From assembly GCA_014526335.1 (NCBI GenBank), contig JACTAT010000027.1, positions 2,026,416 through 2,090,415 on the forward strand: 64,000 bases of DNA, in the 5' to 3' direction. The stretch's first letter is position 1. Every line of letters starts with the position of its first letter. The position numbers and the translations under genes are program-made. The stretch comes from Chrysaora quinquecirrha (lineage: Eukaryota; Cnidaria; Scyphozoa; Semaeostomeae; Pelagiidae). Shown here in pieces: positions 1 through 12,900 of this stretch. The notes under the pieces are model-generated. The model was not told where the DNA came from and made no database searches. It saw only the letters and a program-made list of their open reading frames with translations.

Positions 1-151
1 AAGCGGCACGCTTAGGGTTATACAAATATAGCCTTACTCATCTCCTAACATCCGTTGACCTGGAAGGCATCCAGCATTATGCCTTTACCGAAAACAAGGG
101 AATTAGAGAAGAAAAAACATTGCAAGGCCCTCCGCTCATTCAAACTCTTAA

Positions 152-994
152 CCCTATTAAGTATGGGGGGGGGGGCGTTTTTCGCCCCCCCTCCTACTTT
201 TGCTCGTGTATCATCTGCAAGAACTCCTTAGTAGCTTTGGTAAGGGTCTGACTTTTCGTAGAATTTATCAAGGAACCTTGTAGTATGGGTTATGGTGTTG
301 CGGACTTAGTCACGTGACCAGCAAATGTCTATATTTGGAAGCAGGTAATGCAAATTACCCTTCAATCGGCTATATCTCTGTCAATAATTATCACATATAA
401 AAGAAATATATATGGTTGGACTTCTCTTGGCGAGAGCTATCATTTGATATATCATTTGAATGTTTTTGATATTGTTGCCAAATTTTGTCACTTGTCACGT
501 GATCAATTTAATTAATGTTGTTAATTAGCCTAATTAGCAATTTTTTTTAAATTTTTGGACAGAGTCATGCATAACGCAGTGTAAACTATGCTTTTGAAGA
601 TTTTTACTGAAAATAAAGCTTGTTATATACGTTTTCCAAAATGCTGAGTAAGCAAAAAATTTTTTCCTCATCATAAACGCTTAAATGATAGAAAAAGTTT
701 ACTTTCTATAGAGATTTTAACATTTACAGTGCCTTTTACCTATTTTAGTCCGACTTAGCTTGATTTTCGGCAACGTAGATGAAATAGTCATAATTTCACA
801 CTCTAAACGGTCGCTAGGCAACGCGTCACGTGACTAATTAGCAAACAATAGTGTTAATTAGCTGCAATTGGGTACTTGCACATGTCTACTAAGTTTCATC
901 TCAATAAGACAAATAGCTGCTGAGATAACTAGGGGGGGGCGAAAAACGCCCCCCCATACTTAAAGAGGCAAAAAATAGCCCATACCAAATAGGG
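152..994. mobile_element. piggyBac-like MITE, copy 1
   Basis: An 843-bp element flanked by TTAA (148-151 and 995-998). Ends are CCCTATT...AATAGGG, matching piggyBac-type termini (TTAA then CCC). Sub-terminal G-runs form inverted hairpins (G-run, CGTTTTTCG, C-run at 165-190 and 930-958). The interior has repeated TCACGTGA sites and no coding frame. Confidence 0.8.
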
Positions 995-1574
995 TTAACA
1001 GCCTACTTTTTGTCAAAATTATAACAGTTTCTTTCCTCATTAACATTGCTTAAATTGAAAAATTTAACCATAATTTAAGTTTTCGATATCCTCGTACACT
1101 CCAAGATGCTTTTATTTTGAGAAAACCTGAGAAGACCGCACATAGAAACTGTGGGATGTAAAATCTAGAAGTTCCATTGAATATCGTTGCTCTGTTCTGT
1201 GAATGTATCCATTCGTTTGGTCTTTAATTTGAAGTATTCACAACGGATTGCAGATAGTTGGCTCTGCATTGGATTCTGAAATGAAATGTTGGAGTGCCTC
1301 AAGGCTCATTTCTTGGCCCTCTTCCCTTTCTTATTTGCATAACCAATTTGCCTGAAAGCTTTCAAGGTCTACATGAAGTCTTGCCTACAGATGTATTAGG
1401 AATTTAACTAACTAAATGATGAAATGATTAACGGTCTTTAAAAAGTCTTGAATCTTAATTAAATTGAAATAAACTATCAATGTCACAAAAGCTCACAATG
1501 AGTCGGTGATATTTTTTAAATTTTGAATTAATGCAAAGGAAATTTTTGCCCAATAATTGCTTTTTTATTCTTAG

Positions 1575-4500
1575 TTGTTGTGCCAGTTTTTCCCGAGGAA
1601 GAAAGGAATCCAGAATGGCAATTTCCAGGTGGGTCGTTGTTTTTGCCTTAAAGATCGCAATTTACTCTTGAAATCGCATACACTCTTTTTTGTATGAGCC
1701 AGATATTGCCGCGGCTCGAAGTTCTTATTTTTGAATAATTTGAGGCTCAGGTGCTCTGATTTGTGTTCTTACTTTAACATTGATTTTTCTACAACTACGC
1801 ACAATAAATTGCTTCTACGAACAATAAATAATAGTTGCAGAAACACATTTTTTTCTAATTTTCATAGAGGCTGGACATGATCTTACCTTGGTTTTTTTGG
1901 CGAATCGAGCTTCTTTGCTATTAAAAAGTGTATTCTTATAACAAAACCAAAAAGAGGGTAAGCCGGAAGGGTACGCAGTATGTGTTAAGGCGGATGTGCC
2001 CTCGTTTCCAGGAATCGATTTACAGCTATTTTTTCTAATTTTGTGTATGTTTTTGACTCCCACAAAGCTTTTCCTTAAGGTCAGAATTTCCAGCTGTTGT
2101 GTCCACAGTATCCCAATAGAATCGAGTCGGTAAACCCTATGCAGAAGCACGCAACTATGGATTGATATAACCCTTTTGTCCATAATTTTGCCGATATCAT
2201 GAAGACTAGTTCAAAAGAGAATCGGACCAATGAAATTACTGTACTCTATTTTTCGCAATAACCTCCAACCCCCGAATGCACGTTATTAAACATAAATATC
2301 AACAACAACAACATTGAATGTAGGCTGAGGGAAGAAGTATGCAAATCGTTCTTGCTATTTTAGCTACTGGTCTGAGGAAACTTGACCAAAATTGTGGGTG
2401 TCATTTCAACGGAACTTTTGTCTTTTCCCTAGGAAAGAAACAACCTTGGCATATTTGAACCTTAACAGCCTTAGCGGGGATTCACGTAATCTGCTTGCGC
2501 AGAATCTTGATTTGACGTTGAATCCCATAGATAAAGAGCTTTAAATAGATTTTGCAAGCTGACTCGAAAGAGATTCACCCCTCAAATTTGTCGCGAAATC
2601 TTTTGATATTCAATCGAAATTGCAAGGCTATAGTTATACGAAGTTACGAACAACATTTTCCCTTCTATTCTTGCCTAAAAGCTTCAATCTCAAATTCAAC
2701 TTAATTCTATTGCATCCAAATCTTGCACATTTTATTTGATACACGACACTACTTTGATGCACCCTGTTTTTAAGAACCCAAGCCTGGACTTGGGCCAGGT
2801 CTCAAGAACAAACTAAGAAAAAACTGAGATTGGCCTTTTCATAAGCCTGAAGAACATCGGCTGAATATAAAATTAAGACCATAAGACTGAATGTAAACAA
2901 CAAGTGACCATACTATAAATAAACACGCATTTGCATTCTGCACAAACTTATTACCTAGTACCACAAACCTAGTACCACTCTAGACATTCACTGAAAAATA
3001 CTACTGTCTTAGTAACCGTGGAATTAAGAAAAGATTAAGAACATTTCGGGCTCAAAAGAGGCACAATCGTAGGGAGAGCCAGCCTCGATCAAAATTTTCA
3101 TGGTCCTATAGAGCCTTTTTTTACTGCAACTAATCGTTTCTGCTTATTTCTTACGTTTAGGAGTAAGGCGAATTAACTTAAATTCGATAGTAATACCCCG
3201 AAAACATATACAAGAAAAAAAGGCCTGCAAAATGCTTTTCAAGCAAATATCGCCTTGAAGTTAGAAAATGGCACCGATTATGTTGCATCTTGTTGTCTTT
3301 CATTTCTAGCAGATATTACAGAATTCGAAAGTATTGCTGGAAATTCGGTTGCCTATGAGCTAGTTTTGGCAGACCTTTACTTTTGTCTGTCTTAAAGAAA
3401 AGTATGTCATATTTCTAGCAATTTCGAAATTTTGTACAGCCAATAGTCTATACCGTCTTTTCTCTCTAAGGAGCAGCTCGGCATGTGCTTGGCTAGAGAA
3501 GTGTTAGGCCAGATGTAACCTAAGGAATTATGACCCTTGTCAATTCTTTGCAACAACCACCTTACAACAACCTTATACTTTGCATATTTAATTACTATTG
3601 ACCTGTTTTTTTTTTTGTACAGATGGACCAGTGCGAAATCCTGAATATGGTAATTTGAAATAACTTTCTATTTAAAATTTATATTTTATTTTAATTTGCC
3701 CATTTACATTTTATCAGTGTTACTCCACCAGCCAGCACTTGATTTTCATTTGACATAGAATCGCAAACGCATTGCGCCTAAATTATTGAAAAATTGCCCA
3801 CACTCTAGATTTATTGTCTCAGGCTCGGTCTCAGGGATCATTTCGTGGTGTTGGTCATTTTTTAGCCAAATACTTTGGGCTGGTTTTCTCTCGTCCTTTG
3901 GTGTTTTTGGCTGAAGTCTGACTTTGATAAACATAAGCATGTTGTTGCGGATAAAGGCCCTGGAAAAACGATCAAACAATAGACCTTTTCAAAGAGGTCT
4001 GGGGTTGGCTCGAATTTTTCTGGAAGATGGCCGCTATTTAGCCAGGGAATCCTCTCCGCGTGCAACGACCGATATTGCGGTCGCTTCAGGAGAGGTAGTG
4101 CAGCAAATTTTCTTCAAATTCACGTTTAATTGGAGTAAAAGTGAAAGAAAGGATTCAAGTCCCAGTTTATCTGCTCAAGGAGGCATTTAATCAAGTATTT
4201 TCCTTTTGTGAGTTACTTGCATCTTGTTTCCAAAGTTTCTGCAGATATTTTCAACATTTATTGTCGCAGATTCCTTTTCTCTCTTTGTCTTCCACCAATC
4301 GTGAATTTGAAGCAAATTTTGCTACACTACCTCTCTTAAAACGACCGCAAACCCGGTCGTGGAACGCGGAGAGGATTCCCTTACTCAAGTTTTCCGCCAT
4401 CTTCCAGAAAATGTCGCGCCTGACCTAAAAGAACCTCTTTGAAAAGCCTGTACCAGTGCCAAAGACCATGGAACCACCGAAATTGAAAACAGAGCTACCA

Positions 4501-6992
4501 CCCCCTGTTGAGAAAATAGGTAACACTGAATTTCGTAGCTAGCAACAAAATAACGTTGCTTTGTTATATTATTTTGGCAAGCAAGCTTTCGCTGAGTGAA
4601 AACACGTCTAGCAAATAAAAATATTCCTCAAGTTATTAAATCAAAATAAAAATGAATATAAAAATATAAAAATAAAAATATTCATCAAATGATAGCTCAT
4701 TCAAGAAAATGTATCAAGTTTTCGTCTTATCCCGTTGAATGGCAGCGCGGCAAATTTGCAACAATTTTTTCCAACTGATCCAGATTCTTCCTATTCTGTG
4801 GTAGACAGCGTTGTTTCGTTGGTTCAGCGTTGCTCAAAAGCATGGCTAAACTAGAAGAAATTTCGCGACTCTGTCTTTGCAGTTCTTCAATACGACTACG
4901 AGGACAACAAAATCGAATAGGAAACATTGAAGAATGTCAATACTCAGAACCAAATTAAAATTAACCTTGAACCCTATTCTTACCAAAAGGGGGGTGTCAA
5001 CTTAAATTACCCCCACTCAAATTTTTTGTAACATCTCAAACCCCATTTGTTCTATAGGTCTAAAGTTTTTACGGCTTTTAGTTTATGTCTATATTAGCAT
5101 TTTTACCTATTTTCATTGCCTTATGAATATTTGTGTGATTACAATTGAACTTTTGTCAAGCGCACCTATAAATTCGTAAAAAACCTTAGAAATCTAAATT
5201 CTTCCTATCTTTGAAAATTTATCTTCTTTGGTCAGTATTTGCATTTCTCCAACCTATTTGCTACATTAGAATAAAGTTTTATGACGCAAGAGTGTGATGA
5301 TATCATTTCAAATTATGACGTCATACCCATGCGAAAACCAAAAATATGACGTGATAGCCGAATCACGTGACAAAATGCTAATTTTTTATCACATTTCAAG
5401 TCTTTTCCTAACATACTACCCTTGTGCCAAGTTTTATGGCTGAACTCTCTTTCACTCGGCTTTTAAGCAGGGGGTGGGGGGTAATTTTACCTTGGTAAGA
5501 ATAGGGTTAAGAGTTAATCACCAAGAAAGGCAGATTTGTAACTCGTAACCTGACTACCTTATCTTGTGAAGATTTATCGGATCATTTTCTGGACAATTTG
5601 CTTTCACATTACGCAAATAATGTTGGTGCTGAAACCGTATATAGGGTAAAGAAGACACGTGCAGGGAATTTTCATTATTATCCCGAAACAAGGGTATATT
5701 TTTAAAAAGTTGTAGCTAGTCCACGACGCTGATACGATAATATCATCATCTCTCTTAGAACTGCCACCTATCGATGTTGATGAAGACCCATTTACAAGCA
5801 GTAAGAAATCGTTGCTTTTCAACTAATTAAATTTGCCCCTTAATAGCTTATTCCATGTCTGTTTGTTTTCTGGCCCAATCTCGATTCCTTACATCACATT
5901 ACATTACATTACAACAACATGGTGGTGTTGTATCAGTATCTAACACCTTAATGTCCCATCCTCTCCTGAGGCTAAGAGTTGCTTTCCTTGTCGCTCTTTC
6001 CATACCAGCATGTCCTTCAAGACCATTCGAATTTACAATGCTGCATTAAAATAAGTAGACTTGTCGTCATCTATATAGGAAAAGAGCAAAATTTGCATCC
6101 ATCTCGGATGAAACCCGGCTGGCTAAAGGCAGGATCTCACGTCACTGACATGAATCATTTCCCAAGCAAGCATTTTTATTTGCTAACGCAGGTCGGGGTA
6201 TGCCGCTTCGATATCGCTGATGTGGAAGCTGATCTAATGCCTCCAGTTTGATTTTCTAGAACAAATACCCAGATCTCGATAACAGATCTTGTAATGGTGA
6301 GCAGCTGAGTTGAAAGTGGTCCGAACCAGATTAAAACCCGCACCCTGACGCTTGTCATACCAATGTCTTGACAACATGGCAACACGACCTTTCCCCCATA
6401 TAGACACTGAAACTACAAGTGCAAAGCCTTCGAAATAACAAAGGCGTAGAGAGATGTCTCAGCTGTTAGGCTGGGAGATAAGATAGTTTCGGTCATATGA
6501 GCTGCTATTGCCTTAACAGAGAATAATACTACCAAACTAAATCCACAACATCTCTTTTTCCTCGTGGGGGGGGGGTGCTCCTTATTGTAGGCTCACAGGC
6601 ATGTGCCCCTCATATGGGTGAGTTTTTCTTCGAAAATTCTTTACAACTGGGTCCGATGTATGCCTTAAATACCTCAAAAGTGGGTATAGAATCACATTTC
6701 GTTGACATTTGGTACACAAATTCATACAAAAATCATAAAACCGGGTTGGTGAATTTGTAAAACAATACCTTAAAGGTGGGTTGTTTTGTAAAAACTCGGG
6801 GGCACAACCCTGTAGGTTTCAGGGTCAAGTACCCCCAGCCCACGGGCTTTTTTCCCTGTTGCAATGTCAATTTCGAAATGCCACATTTTCCAGACGAGCG
6901 TGTACAGCAACTCTCTTCATTTATTGATATGCATTTTCATCTATATAATTCTTTTTTTCTAGTTGACGGAGAAGCCATGAAACCAGAATATG
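1575..6992 (+). CDS. N-terminal linker micro-exons of the YbaY/VWC gene
   Basis: Four small exons of 54, 27, 63 and 30 nt (1575-1628, 3623-3649, 4457-4519, 6963-6992) are all phase 1-1, so each can be skipped or duplicated without breaking the frame. They encode Pro/Glu-rich tails with a recurring end: RNPEW, RNPEY and KPEY. The third exon (VPKTMEPPKL...) is Pro/Lys-rich. This pattern suggests a repeatedly duplicated linker exon. Donors are GTGGGT, GTAATT, GTAACA and GTAAGT. The acceptor of 4457-4519 is weak in pyrimidines and sits only about 8 nt from the end of a MITE. No domain is recognised here. Introns hold the two TTAA-type MITEs, a MITE of another family and otherwise unremarkable AT-rich DNA. 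Confidence 0.55.
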
Positions 6993-9900
6993 GTAAGTTT
7001 GTTTCTCGTTCATTCGGAGTTGACAAAAATATACTTAACCATTCTAAACGTTTCAATCTAGCTTAAGCAATGGGTTCATAATAGACAAGCATATTTTTAT
7101 CTCCTTCTCAAAATGTATACCTTATTTAATGCTTCATGCTTGTAAATTATCATCTATATATAATTACAGGTACTCGTTAGCCATGTTTGAAGAATGAGAT
7201 CAGCCCAGGTTAGCCTGAGATCAGCCTATTAGCTTGCAGCATGCAACGAATAGTGTAGAAAAATCCCCACTTTGTTTCCACTTCTTCCCTGTGATCCTAG
7301 TTGTTTAAGGCTTTGTTATTGCTTTTCTCCGCGATCGTCATTGATCTCCATTTTGTTTCAAATTGTTCGTATTTGTCTGCGGTGATTTCCCTTTTTATGT
7401 TTATTCCCAGTTGTTCCTTTATCTTTTTCAGTGATTCCCTGCTTGTTCCTCCTTGTCATCTCTCATTTCCACTTATTCCCACCGATTCCTACTTCGTTCC
7501 CGTTTGTTCCCTCCGATTCCAAGTTATTCCCACTTTGTTTCAGCATGTTTCATTGGCTCCCTTCAGTTCTGTTGATTCCCACTCATTCCACGAGTTCCCA
7601 GCTTTATTGTTTGTTCCAGATTTTAGCGCATTCTGGATAATGGCTGCCTAATGAGTTTGTTGTGCAAACTCGTGCCAAATGTCCTGGATTCAGAACAACC
7701 TCTTCGATTGTTTTCATTGGGTGCATTTGAATTGCCATTGGAATATATCACTCAACTCTTTGATTATTTCGATTGTATGCATACAGAATAGAAATTCCTA
7801 TCTTTTGTTACAACATTCCTGATTCCTATATGTATCTAGGTATATTCCTTCCTGTTTGCTGAAAACCCTACATCATGTTTTCATTCTTCAAACATGAAAA
7901 TTATCATCTATATAAATATCTTGTGGGCATCAATATGCGTTAATGTGTATCATGATGTGTATAGGTAAAATTTCTTTGCCGCCAGCCCTCCCACCTGGTC
8001 GCATATTTTCACTACTGATTTTGTGTATGTGTGTGTGTGATGTATTAGTTTCGCTTCTGTTACCTTATCATCTTCAAGTTTCAAAGGCAGACAATTTCGC
8101 CTTACAGCTCGGACTTTGGTCTTACAGAACAGTCTTAAGATCCCGTTTTCACTCAGCCGGCACGAGACAAATACGGAACGAAACTATATGCCTACTTATC
8201 TTGTGTCAACACTATGCCGGCACAATTTTGTTATGGATATGGCACGAAATGAAATGACAAAAATGATATCAGAAAATGGAGTCGAAGAAGAGGCTAGATC
8301 AGACGACGTTCTTTGTGATGCTAACCCGTTATTCTCTACACTGCTTACGCCCCTAGGAAGGTAGACTTATTTCATTCCTCCCACTCTATCTAAAACAGCT
8401 ACTAAGAACAACAAGAACGACCTAATTGCTGCTTCCTCAGAGAGCAGTTGGCTAGTGGAGTGTTGAGGAGCGCAGACTAAGACGAATGTAGTAAGTCTAC
8501 TAGGAACGCTAAGTGAACGCTTAATTTGTAAACGGCATAGTGTAAACGGTTGAATACAGTACAGTTTGATGCCGTTATGCTGTATGATTTCTTTATGAGA
8601 TGAAACAATAGATTTCTTGCAAAAACGATGGCCCTGCTAATGGAATTCACTTCGTACCGGCATTGCATCCTAATACCCAAACCGACATGAAATTATGCCG
8701 TATTCATTCCATGCCGGCATTAGGTAAGCGGGGCCTAAAAGGCCATTTTTAGCTGCAACATGTTAGAACCGTATTCTAAAATTTTCATAGATGGCTTAAG
8801 AATTTAATTTAAGACGCAGTAAGACTGAAATTTCATCCTCTCTCGTTTGCCAAAAAATGCTTTCTACTTCATTGCCTGGTTTGAAAATATTGTGTCCCAA
8901 ACTTGAGAACTATTAAAGGCTTTGTAAAAGCACAAAGTTTTTTGGGGGTTTTAATTGTACAAAGAAAATATATTTTAGTGACTAACCAATTGAAATTTTC
9001 CTTACAGGAAATGGTACAATGAAGATTCGCGGCAATTTGACGTTCGAAAAGATCCTTGGGGAACTGCCTTCACCATCATGTTTATTCCTTGATTTCAAAG
9101 ACGTTTCGCTCGCAGACGCCCCGTCGACTGTTTACAAATCAGAAAAGATCGACGTTTCTAATATGACTATTGGCAGTGAATTCAAGTTTGAAATTGTGTC
9201 CAAAAAGCCTGCGAAGATGCATCATGCCTACAGTGTTTCTGCAACACTTAATGTTGGATGGTGTCCAGACGCAGATTCATCTCAGTGGATAAGATATGAT
9301 GATTTCCTGACAGATACCATGAACTCTGTAAAGAGTATCGACGAGGATAAAGATGAATACGAAGTCAGCATGAAAATGAAGTTCTGTAAGTGTTCCACTA
9401 TCATATGCGTAGCCCTATTTAATACTGGTGGGTTATTCACCCCCTCGAAGATTTTTGTTAAGTTTGTAGACATTGAAGGGGAGACGGCTTGACTTCTACT
9501 ATGCATGTTTTAACTAATTTCTGCGGAAACCTATTTTTGCAATATGGCATCACATGGTCACGTGAAATGACCATGCTATACTTTATCTTGAACTAAAACT
9601 GCACTGTGGGATGGCAACAGTCCCCCGAGGGCGTCTCATAGCACTTGCTTAGTGGTACCGCTCTTGGGTTGTTAAAACTGTCGTATCGCATCTCAAAGGC
9701 GCATGCGTTCTTCTGGGCTACTGAATTCCACCACCCCCTGCGTAATACCACTGACAGCCTGATGCCTGGCGTCTAACGTTGGGCTAAGGTCCTCACTCAG
9801 TCTAGCTGCACTGATGAGCCCTAAAATTGGTCAAAACCTGTCTGTAGCTGACTGTTTGAGGTGTCAGTGGTTTTCTTACACTTAGCCATAGTTAGAGTGC

Positions 9901-12900
9901 AGTCGGTTGTAAGCGTCTCGTAAATCAGTTTGTAGTTGTGGGCTCTCACGGGTTCGGGTACGTACATAAATAGATAGATAGTAAATAGATAGACGGATAA
10001 ATAGATATATTGTCACATAACCTTGAATTGTGGTAAGGTTTGGGCTCCTATGCCTTTCCTTTTTTTGGCAATTACAGATAGAGAAAAAGCTGTTGACTCC
10101 TCACTCTACTCTTCATAGCATGTCCAACCTAGATGGGAATCAAATCCACAGTTAAAGATTGCTAGTTTTTTCATTGTTTATTTAATGTTGGTTTTATAAT
10201 AGATGTAAAGTTTACAAAAGCTAATTAGTACCAATGGTCATGTCCTTTCACTAACTGGCTATTCAGTCCTTACCGTGGCCTCTGTTCCATTGTGTTCCAC
10301 ACTCATCATCGCTTGTCCTTAACCTTGGGTCTCTGTTCTTAAGTCTATGTTTTTTATATTTTCTTTCTATCCTTAGACAAGAAGCCCCAGTACAAGAAGA
10401 AGACAGAAAAACAAGTCCCAGATGTCAAAGACAAGAAAAATACACAGTCTAAAGGTATTTGAAGAATTGTCTTCAACATGACTTTTGTCTCAATTACGGG
10501 TTTCTTCTTTGATTAAACTTGACTCTGTCATCTGTCTGTCTCTGTGTCTTTTCGTGCATTTTTTTGCAATCGTGCATAAAATCTTCTGTTCGTCCACTCA
10601 AATAATGATTTTATAAGGCTTGTGCATTTTCGTCTCTTATTTGAAAACCAATAATAAACAGTTTATGACTTTAATTCCTCGTCTTAGATTACTGTCTTTT
10701 CCGTGCTCTCCTCTTTTTGACTTCACTCTGTGAATCACCTGGGGTCTCTGCAGGGGCGTCGCCAAAGGGGGAAAGGGGGGGCTCTGTACCCCCGCACCCC
10801 AATGTTGCAAACGTTGACACAAAGAAGGTTTTTCAACAAATGATGATATCGGTCTGGAGATTTGGGATTTCTCTTGTTTGACATTTTTCAATAAAATGCG
10901 TAGAAGCTCAGTTACAATAATATATATTCCATTAAATTAGAGCATGAGTTAGAGTACTAAAACGAGAAAAAATATCATTGAATATCCGCGTCGGTTTCAG
11001 TCTCTATCTTCGAAGCTTATACAGTACATGCAGTTTAAAGCTAAGTTCCGAATGAGTTGGCTGGTTCAAATGATATGGGGTTTGAAGATGATCCTGCAGG
11101 CGTTATTATGCTTTTGATATGTTTGGCTATTATTTAAATATAATATTAATATTATCAATTGTTTTGCTAGGAGAACAACAAAGAGATGCTTTTGAAGTAC
11201 CAGGTACTGACGAATCTCTAATGTTTTGCTTTATCTTGTGACACTATACCGTTATATCTCCGTTCTCTAATAAGCCAAGTTGCAAGGGGAGGGGCGTCCA
11301 GTGCTAGGGTTCAGAGTTTATGCAACCTCTCAACCTTGTTTGCCATTCTGTCCTAATTGAATACTTTCTTGTGACAGCGATTTCCAGATTTCCTTAGGCG
11401 GTTATTTTGCAAATGAATGTATATCGAATGCTTTAGTACAAGCGAGCAAGCAAGCAAGCATTTTCTAATTTAACGCAGGTTTGGGGTTCTTACAGTTTGA
11501 TGCTGATGTGGACCGGCAGCGTTTCGCCCTAAATCAATTAAGAATGAATACGCTTTCTTTTTTAATAAGCAACCGCTCAATAAGCAACTAGGGCTAAAGT
11601 GACCTTAACATTAAGCAACTTGAGGGCTCAATTGAATTACTGTAAGCAACTAAGAAGTCAAACAAACAAGCTAATACGCTTTCTTGTTGTGAGGAAATTG
11701 TTTGTTTTTCCACTTACTGTCTCCCAAAAGTCATGTTGTAGGCCTAACAGTTGACTATTTTGACACGCGAAGTCAGGGGTGGTTAGTAGGTACAAAAAAT
11801 GTTAAGCAACTTTTAAGCAACTTTAAGGGCTGAAATTTCAAAAATTTTAAGAAACTTTGAGGGCTGGACAAAAGTCCAGTTGCTTATTAAAAAAAAGGGT
11901 ACCCTTGATAATCATTTACCAAGCACGAAAGGATTGAAAGCTGATTTGACTGTAGATTTGTGGAAAATGTTACCGACAAGATTTGACCCAGGGAGCCGGA
12001 AGGACGGGAGAGAAAACGGCGCATAGAGTTGCGCTGCCGTGGATTTTGGAAGGATATGTAATTCTCGATTTCATGCGCTCTTCAAGTTATGGCGGATTTG
12101 CTACAGGCGACCAAGAAGGGATAAAATGAACATTATTAAAAATCAGTTAACGAAGCGACTTTGCATGTTACGAAACTGTGTTTTGTAGATTATCTAAAGG
12201 GAGCCGTTATCTTCAATTTAACATCATTTGTTCGTATTCATATTATTAGATATTTTGAAGAAAATTGAAGACGATGACGATGACGAAGATAAAGCCAAAG
12301 ATCGTGAGTAGTATTATTCTGTAATTATATTTGTTTTGGTTTAATTCTAGAAGCATGCTCTGTAACCCTAATCCTATCGGGCTTTTTTTATCTAACATAG
12401 CCGGGAGTGTTTTCCGCTCCCCTCCATAAATAGATGTGCAGTAGAGCTAGAGCAATTATACTTGGCACAGGCATTGGCAGATGTATTAGGAGTAATGTTG
12501 ATAAATTGGGCGTCTCGCACTTCTATTATGACGTCATTGTGACATCATAATCAAAACATGCTATTGATGTCAGTCAAAAATCGACCTTCCTTAATATCGA
12601 TAGAAATCGGGAAATTTCTTTACATTTTGTTGCTAGTGAATGTTTTCTATTACGTTGTAAGAATCAGTCAATTCTGATAAGATTTACTGTTAAAAATAGA
12701 CATTGTGTGGTTTTGGCATGACCGCTTTCCATATAAGGTAATGTCATGGGCCCATTGTTATTATTTTGGGGATTTTTGACAACGTCAAATTCTTACAAAG
12801 GCTTGTTTCTCTGGGTCTTAATGTTCTAAACCACAGGAGTCGCAATGACCTTTGGGGCAATTAATTGCTAGAAGCTCCCCCCTAATTTCCTCTACAATCC

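Noticed and set aside
7301..7651. Hydrophobic Ser/Pro/Phe-rich frames
   Set aside because: They lie in a CT-rich TTCCC minisatellite and occur in two frames at once.
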